From assembly GCA_903870995.1 (NCBI GenBank), contig CAIQFD010000056.1, positions 25,640 through 89,639 on the forward strand: a stretch of DNA of 64,000 bases, in the 5' to 3' direction. The notes beneath the pieces are model-generated. The model saw only the letters and a program-made list of their open reading frames with translations. It did no database searches and was not told the origin of the DNA. Positions 58,880-64,000 of this stretch are shown here, piece after piece. The translations under genes and the position numbers were made by a program. The DNA comes from an uncultured Methylophilaceae bacterium. GTDB taxonomy: Bacteria; Pseudomonadota; Gammaproteobacteria; Burkholderiales; Methylophilaceae. Position 1 is the stretch's first letter, and every line of letters begins with the position of its first letter.

Positions 58880-58884
58880 ATTAA

Positions 58885-60168
<1,284 letters not shown>

Positions 60169-60347
60169 TCACGCTTGCGAATCATTAACGCAATAAAAAT
60201 TAGCCAACTTGTTCAGCAAGTTTTGCATGGTAAGCGTTGAATTACAGTAGTCTGCATTATGTTTCATCAGGTAACTTTATGGTATTTATAAGTTTTTAGC
60301 TTTCGTGTAAAGTGTGCGCACTGAAATCTTTAAGAGAAATGTAATCA

Positions 60348-61148
60348 ATGAAAAAAATGATATTTGCTGTGACCCTAGTAGCGCTGAGCCAAGGTGCATT
60401 TGCGGCACCTAAAGCGAATGTGGATGCAGCAGCAACCGTGAATAGTGTCACGATTCCTAGCGCTTTAATTGAACGTAGTGTTAGTCTCAACGTACAGCAA
60501 GGTAAAAAGGATACACCTGAACTTCGCCAATTGATAAAAGAAGAGTTTATTAATCGTGAAGTGCTAGCGCAACAAGCTGGCAAATTAGGTTTAGATAAAA
60601 CGCCTGAAGGCCAAGCTGCCTTTGCTGAATTAAAGCGTAATTTTATGGTGGATTTATTTTTAGCCGATTACGACAAGCATCATCCAATTAGTGATGCTGC
60701 ATTGAAAACTGAATATGAAAGACAAATCGCCGCTATTGGTGAGCAAGCGTATGAGTACAGAGTGAGCCATATTGTAGCGAAAACTGAGGCAGATGCCCGC
60801 AGTTTGATGGCTAGAATTAAAAAAGGTGAGTCTTTTGCTAAAGTGGCTAAAGAGGCTTCAATCGATCCAAGTGCTAAAGAAAGTGGTGTGCTTGGTTGGT
60901 TGCTTCCAAATCAAATTGTGCCTGCGGTTGCCAATGTCGTTGTCAATTTAACGGAGGGTAGCATGAGTGCTGCGCCGATTGAGACGGCAGGCGGTTGGCA
61001 AATCGTGCGCTTGGAAGAAAAGCGCCAATTCAAAGCGCCTAAGTTTGATGATGTGATTCCTCAACTCCGTGCTGGATTACTGCAACAGCAACGCATTGAA
61101 GCCATTAAGAAGTTAAGAGAGTCTGCAAAAGTGACAAGCAATATGTAA
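60348..61148 (+). CDS. Divergent parvulin-like secreted protein
   Basis: Exported 266-aa SurA-like protein: signal peptide (MKKMIFAVTLVALSQGAFA), helical chaperone-type N-terminal region (residues about 25-115) and a parvulin domain (about 140-235). The domain is altered at key places compared with the paralogue at 3181-3990: the GWH of the second catalytic histidine is GWQ (GGWQIVRL), and the substrate-pocket KPF segment is replaced by an IVPAVANVV run. It may be a chaperone with little isomerase activity. It stands alone with a terminator downstream. Confidence 0.9.
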   Translation: MKKMIFAVTLVALSQGAFAAPKANVDAAATVNSVTIPSALIERSVSLNVQQGKKDTPELRQLIKEEFINREVLAQQAGKLGLDKTPEGQAAFAELKRNFMVDLFLADYDKHHPISDAALKTEYERQIAAIGEQAYEYRVSHIVAKTEADARSLMARIKKGESFAKVAKEASIDPSAKESGVLGWLLPNQIVPAVANVVVNLTEGSMSAAPIETAGGWQIVRLEEKRQFKAPKFDDVIPQLRAGLLQQQRIEAIKKLRESAKVTSNM

Positions 61149-61163
61149 TTACTTTCGGGTAAT

Positions 61164-61199
61164 AAAAAACGGCACTGGAGATCCAAGTGCCGTTTTTTT
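61164..61199. terminator. Bidirectional terminator between the parvulin-like gene and ybiT
   Basis: An ACGGCACT/AGTGCCGT stem flanked by A6 and T7 runs lies between two convergent genes. It should stop transcription from both sides. Confidence 0.9.
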
Positions 61200-61233
61200 G
61201 TCTCATACTTTTGGGGTTATTCGATTTCTTAGC

Positions 61234-62829
61234 CTACTCGATTTCTTGGCTGGCCAAGTAATCTTCATAGTTACCAGAGTAGTCAATGATGCCATCAGCA
61301 CGCACATCTAAAATACGTGTTGCCAATGTACTCACAAATTCACGGTCATGACTGACGAAGAATAATGTGCCGTTGTATTTATCTAGCGCAGTATTTAATG
61401 ACTCAATCGATTCCATGTCCATGTGGTTGGTTGGTTCATCCATGAGCAATACGTTGGTTTTTGCTAACATTAGTTGACCAAACATCATGCGGCCTTTTTC
61501 ACCGCCTGAAAGTACTTTGACTGATTTTTTGAAGTCTTCGCCAGAGAATAATAGACGACCTAACATGCTACGCACGACTTGGTCATCATCACCTGCTTGC
61601 GTGTATTGCTTCATCCAGTCGAAGAGATTGAGATCTGCTTCAAAGTCAGCAGCATGGTCTTGTGCAAAGTAACCAATGTTCGCTTTTTCAGCCCACTTAA
61701 CTGTGCCGTGGTTCGGTTTTAGATCGCCCGCCAAACAACGAAGGAGGGTGGTTTTACCAATTCCGTTTTCACCGATAATCGCAATTTTCTCGCCAGCTTC
61801 AACTAATAAGTCAAAGTCATTAAACAAAACACGGTCGAAGCCATGGCTTAGTTTTTGCACCTCTACTGCGTTACGGTGTAGTTTTTCACGTTCATCGTAT
61901 TCAAAGCGAATGAACGGATATTGGCGGCTAGACGGTTTGATGTCTTCCACTTTGATTTTGTCGATTTGCTTAGCACGGCTCGTCGCTTGTTTTGCCTTAG
62001 ATGCATTAGCAGAGAAGCGACGTACGAAGTCTTGTAAGTCAGCAATTTGTTGTTTTGCTTTAGCGTTGTCTTTAGCCTGCTGAGCACGGGCCATTGTTGA
62101 TGCTTCCATGAAGTCATCGTAGTTGCCTGGATAAACAGTCAGTTTCGCATAGTCCATATCCGCTGTATGTGTACACACTTGGTTCAAGAAGTGGCGATCA
62201 TGCGAAATGATAATCATCGTGCAGTTGCGGTTATTTAAGATATCTTCTAACCAGCGAATCGTATTGATGTCCAAGTTATTGGTTGGCTCATCTAGTAGCA
62301 AAATGTCCGGATTAGCAAACAGCGCTTGTGCCAGTAATACACGAAGCTTCCAACCTGGTGCAACACCGCTCATCAGACCATTATGTTGATCGATAGGAAT
62401 GCCAACGCCCAATAGTAACTCGCCAGCACGAGCTTCAGCAGTATAGCCATCATATTCAGCAAATACGGCTTCTAGCTCAGCCGCTTTCATGTAGTCTTCT
62501 TCAGTCGCTTCTAAATTCATGTAGATAGCGTCTTTTTCTGATTTGGCCTTCCACATTTGCTCATGGCCCATCATGACCACATCAAGTACGCGCTGGTCTT
62601 CATAACCAAATTGGTCTTGGCGCAACCAAGCCATACGCTCATTGCTATCCAAAGCAATATTGCCTGCACTTGGCTCAAGTACGCCCGCCAAAATCTTCAT
62701 GAAGGTTGATTTTCCGCAACCATTCGCGCCAATCAGGCCGTAACGATTGCCGTCGCCAAACTTCACTGAGACGTTTTCAAATAATGGCTTAGCGCCGAAC
62801 TGCATGGTGATGTTATTGCTAATAAGCAC
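61234..62829 (-). CDS. ybiT: ABC-F family ATPase YbiT
   Basis: Translation-associated ABC-F protein with two ATPase domains and no membrane spans, 531 aa. Walker A boxes are GANGCGKST and GENGIGKTT, and signature motifs and Walker [12 protein letters not shown] are clear. The N-terminus [25 protein letters not shown] and the end [14 protein letters not shown] closely match E. coli YbiT. ABC-F members bind the ribosomal E site; whether it confers resistance is unknown. Confidence 0.94.
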   Translation of the reverse strand: MLISNNITMQFGAKPLFENVSVKFGDGNRYGLIGANGCGKSTFMKILAGVLEPSAGNIALDSNERMAWLRQDQFGYEDQRVLDVVMMGHEQMWKAKSEKDAIYMNLEATEEDYMKAAELEAVFAEYDGYTAEARAGELLLGVGIPIDQHNGLMSGVAPGWKLRVLLAQALFANPDILLLDEPTNNLDINTIRWLEDILNNRNCTMIIISHDRHFLNQVCTHTADMDYAKLTVYPGNYDDFMEASTMARAQQAKDNAKAKQQIADLQDFVRRFSANASKAKQATSRAKQIDKIKVEDIKPSSRQYPFIRFEYDEREKLHRNAVEVQKLSHGFDRVLFNDFDLLVEAGEKIAIIGENGIGKTTLLRCLAGDLKPNHGTVKWAEKANIGYFAQDHAADFEADLNLFDWMKQYTQAGDDDQVVRSMLGRLLFSGEDFKKSVKVLSGGEKGRMMFGQLMLAKTNVLLMDEPTNHMDMESIESLNTALDKYNGTLFFVSHDREFVSTLATRILDVRADGIIDYSGNYEDYLASQEIE

Positions 62830-62867
62830 GGTTAATTCCTAAAGTCTTTTAATTGAATATATGTAGA

Positions 62868-63470
62868 TTAAAACTTGTTTCTAATGACAACTTCGTCCAT
62901 CGCCAATTGGCCACCACGTGGCCAAGCATCTTTAATGCCTTTGCCTACAGTCACAAACATGGTTGGGATGTGATCAGCTGGCAAGTTAAGTAGTTTTGCC
63001 ACGGCATCAAAATCAAAGCCATCCATCGGGCAGGTGTCATAACCCATTTCCTTGGCTGCCAGCATGATGTTCATTGCTGCCATGCCACAAGAACGCATTG
63101 CTTCGTCGCGCTGCGCTTGTGGGTTGCATGTGTAATATTGGGTAATCGCTGGCACTAAAAAGTCTTGCACGGCTTGTGGCGCATCTTTCCAGTAGCGTTC
63201 AGGTTGTTTTGCCCAAGCTTGTACGTCAGCGACCAACACAATTAGTGCGGATGCTTCTGTGACTTGAGTTTGGTTCCAACTAACGGCTTGGATTTGGGCA
63301 CGTAACGCTGCATCTTCAACAAGCACAAAGCGCCAATGCTGAATGTTGAAAGCGGTTGGAGATAACATCGCAAGCGACATGAGCTTGGTGACTTCTGCTT
63401 CGCTTAGCTTGTGTGATGGATCGTAAGCTTTAATTGAACGGCGTGTTTCTATTGCAGTGGTGACATTCAT
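62868..63470 (-). CDS. Nitroreductase family protein
   Basis: FMN-dependent oxidoreductase of about 200 aa starting at ATG 63470 (MNVTTAIETRRSIKAYDPSHK). The track adds 23 residues upstream that would overlap the next gene. The RRSIKAYDP motif and the LSPTAFNIQHWRFVLVED segment are characteristic of NfnB/YdjA-like enzymes. The substrate is not predictable; related enzymes reduce quinones and nitro compounds. Confidence 0.9.
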   Translation of the reverse strand: MNVTTAIETRRSIKAYDPSHKLSEAEVTKLMSLAMLSPTAFNIQHWRFVLVEDAALRAQIQAVSWNQTQVTEASALIVLVADVQAWAKQPERYWKDAPQAVQDFLVPAITQYYTCNPQAQRDEAMRSCGMAAMNIMLAAKEMGYDTCPMDGFDFDAVAKLLNLPADHIPTMFVTVGKGIKDAWPRGGQLAMDEVVIRNKF

Positions 63471-63484
63471 TTTTAATCTTTTTC

Positions 63485-63985
63485 TTAATAAGTAATTGTA
63501 ATAATCTCTAAATTCAAATCGCCAGCAGGGCGCTTCCAACGCACAGTATCACCAACTTTATGACCAATGAGTGCTTTGGCCAATGGCGAGGCATAGCTCA
63601 CTGTGTTTAATGCGATATCTGCTTCATCTTCACCTACTATTTGAAAATGATGTTGTTCGTTTTCATCATCTTCCACGGTAACCGTCGTTCCAAACACGAC
63701 TGTTGTCGGTGCTTTATCTTTTGGGGTTTCAACCAAAATAGCTTGTTCTAAACGTGCCTGTACGTAGCGTAAATCTCTATCCACCATCGCAAGTCGCTGC
63801 ACAGCAGTGGGGTCTTCTTTTTTAGGCGCTAATAATTCTCTTTCATCAAGTAGCGCGTTTTCACTGTCTTGTAGCTGCGCTAAGCCAGTGGCTGTCACGT
63901 AGTTGGGTAACTCGCTGATTGGCCGTTCTGGCAGGTCAGTGCCAGCAAGTTCCAAGTCATCTTCTTTAACAAAACCGCGGCTCAA
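63485..63985 (-). CDS. GreA/GreB family transcription elongation factor
   Basis: A 166-aa RNA-polymerase secondary-channel factor of the GreAB type. An N-terminal coiled coil (EDDLELAGTDLPERPISELPNYVTATGLAQLQ) precedes the C-terminal domain beginning VVFGTTVTVEDDENEQHHFQIVGEDEAD and the SPLAKALIGHKVGDTVRWKRP segment. Translation begins at TTG 63985, supported by GGGAG 5-6 bp upstream. The RGFVKEDDLELAG start differs from canonical GreA/GreB, so I leave the symbol empty. Confidence 0.88.
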   Translation of the reverse strand: MSRGFVKEDDLELAGTDLPERPISELPNYVTATGLAQLQDSENALLDERELLAPKKEDPTAVQRLAMVDRDLRYVQARLEQAILVETPKDKAPTTVVFGTTVTVEDDENEQHHFQIVGEDEADIALNTVSYASPLAKALIGHKVGDTVRWKRPAGDLNLEIITITY

Positions 63986-64000
63986 GGCTTACTCCCACTC

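Noticed and set aside
60200-60222. AACTTG/CAAGTT hairpin after serS as a terminator
   Set aside because: Only a 6-bp stem with few G-C pairs and four T; too weak to call.

Overview
The window looks like core chromosome of a moderate-GC betaproteobacterium. The gene families, the block orders (yciB-yciI-bolA-PPIase; PHP/RNase AM-yciO-M50-trpS-scpA-scpB-rluB; nadE-glnB; rlmD-SBP-ygiQ) and the soluble NAD-linked molybdenum formate dehydrogenase operon (fdsGBA-fdhD-fdsD) would fit a methylotroph of the Methylophilaceae (Methylotenera/Methylophilus-like). That placement is inference: no methanol dehydrogenase, RuMP gene or rRNA lies in the window. No tRNA, rRNA, CRISPR array, IS element or prophage was found, and almost all DNA is coding.

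Layout. 1-5.2 kb: 3' end of nadE, glnB, feoAB behind a Fur-box-like site, then a leftward yciB-yciI-bolA-parvulin operon ending at a strong terminator. 5.4-11.5 kb: rightward RNase AM, yciO, M50 protease, trpS (with four cysteines resembling an Fe-S site), scpA, scpB, rluB. 11.5-19.1 kb: leftward prmB, an uncatalogued 33-codon membrane-peptide ORF, dapE, an ArsC-like reductase, dapD, an M48 lipoprotein protease, kup and xseA. 19.2-27.3 kb: rightward dsbB, cysM, an exonuclease, rlmD, an orphan solute-binding lipoprotein, a YgiQ radical SAM protein and a TraB/GumN protein. 27.3-28.6 kb: the one clearly accessory island, an XRE regulator plus AbiEii-like nucleotidyltransferase (toxin-antitoxin/abortive infection type) behind a perfect 36-bp palindrome. 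28.6-35.9 kb: lipocalin, rhlE with a structured leader, rsuA, rpiA, GST, a TrmH-type methyltransferase, hslO, gluQ and a DUF3301 protein. 36.2-39.4 kb: amtB with NtrC sites and a sigma-54 promoter, then DUF779 and an aldehyde dehydrogenase. 39.8-47.0 kb: formate dehydrogenase operon followed by ispD-ispF. 47.0-52.6 kb: a heavy-metal RND efflux operon (czcCBA-like). 52.7-64.0 kb: Smr protein, trxB, ftsK, lolA, rarA, serS, a second parvulin-like protein, ybiT, a nitroreductase and a GreA/GreB-family factor.

How it works together: nitrogen (glnB, amtB), iron (feoAB), lysine/cell wall (dapD, dapE), cysteine and redox (cysM, dsbB, trxB), isoprenoid precursors (ispDF), and C1/aldehyde oxidation to CO2 with NADH formation (aldehyde dehydrogenase, Fds) sit among chromosome-maintenance genes (scpAB, ftsK, rarA, xseA). 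The points most worth a second look are the toxin-antitoxin operator with a predicted leaderless mRNA, the NtrC/sigma-54 control region of amtB, the second parvulin that has lost a catalytic histidine, the Cys-rich TrpRS, the 33-aa membrane peptide between dapE and prmB, and the structured rhlE leader. I see no large undescribed multi-gene system here.
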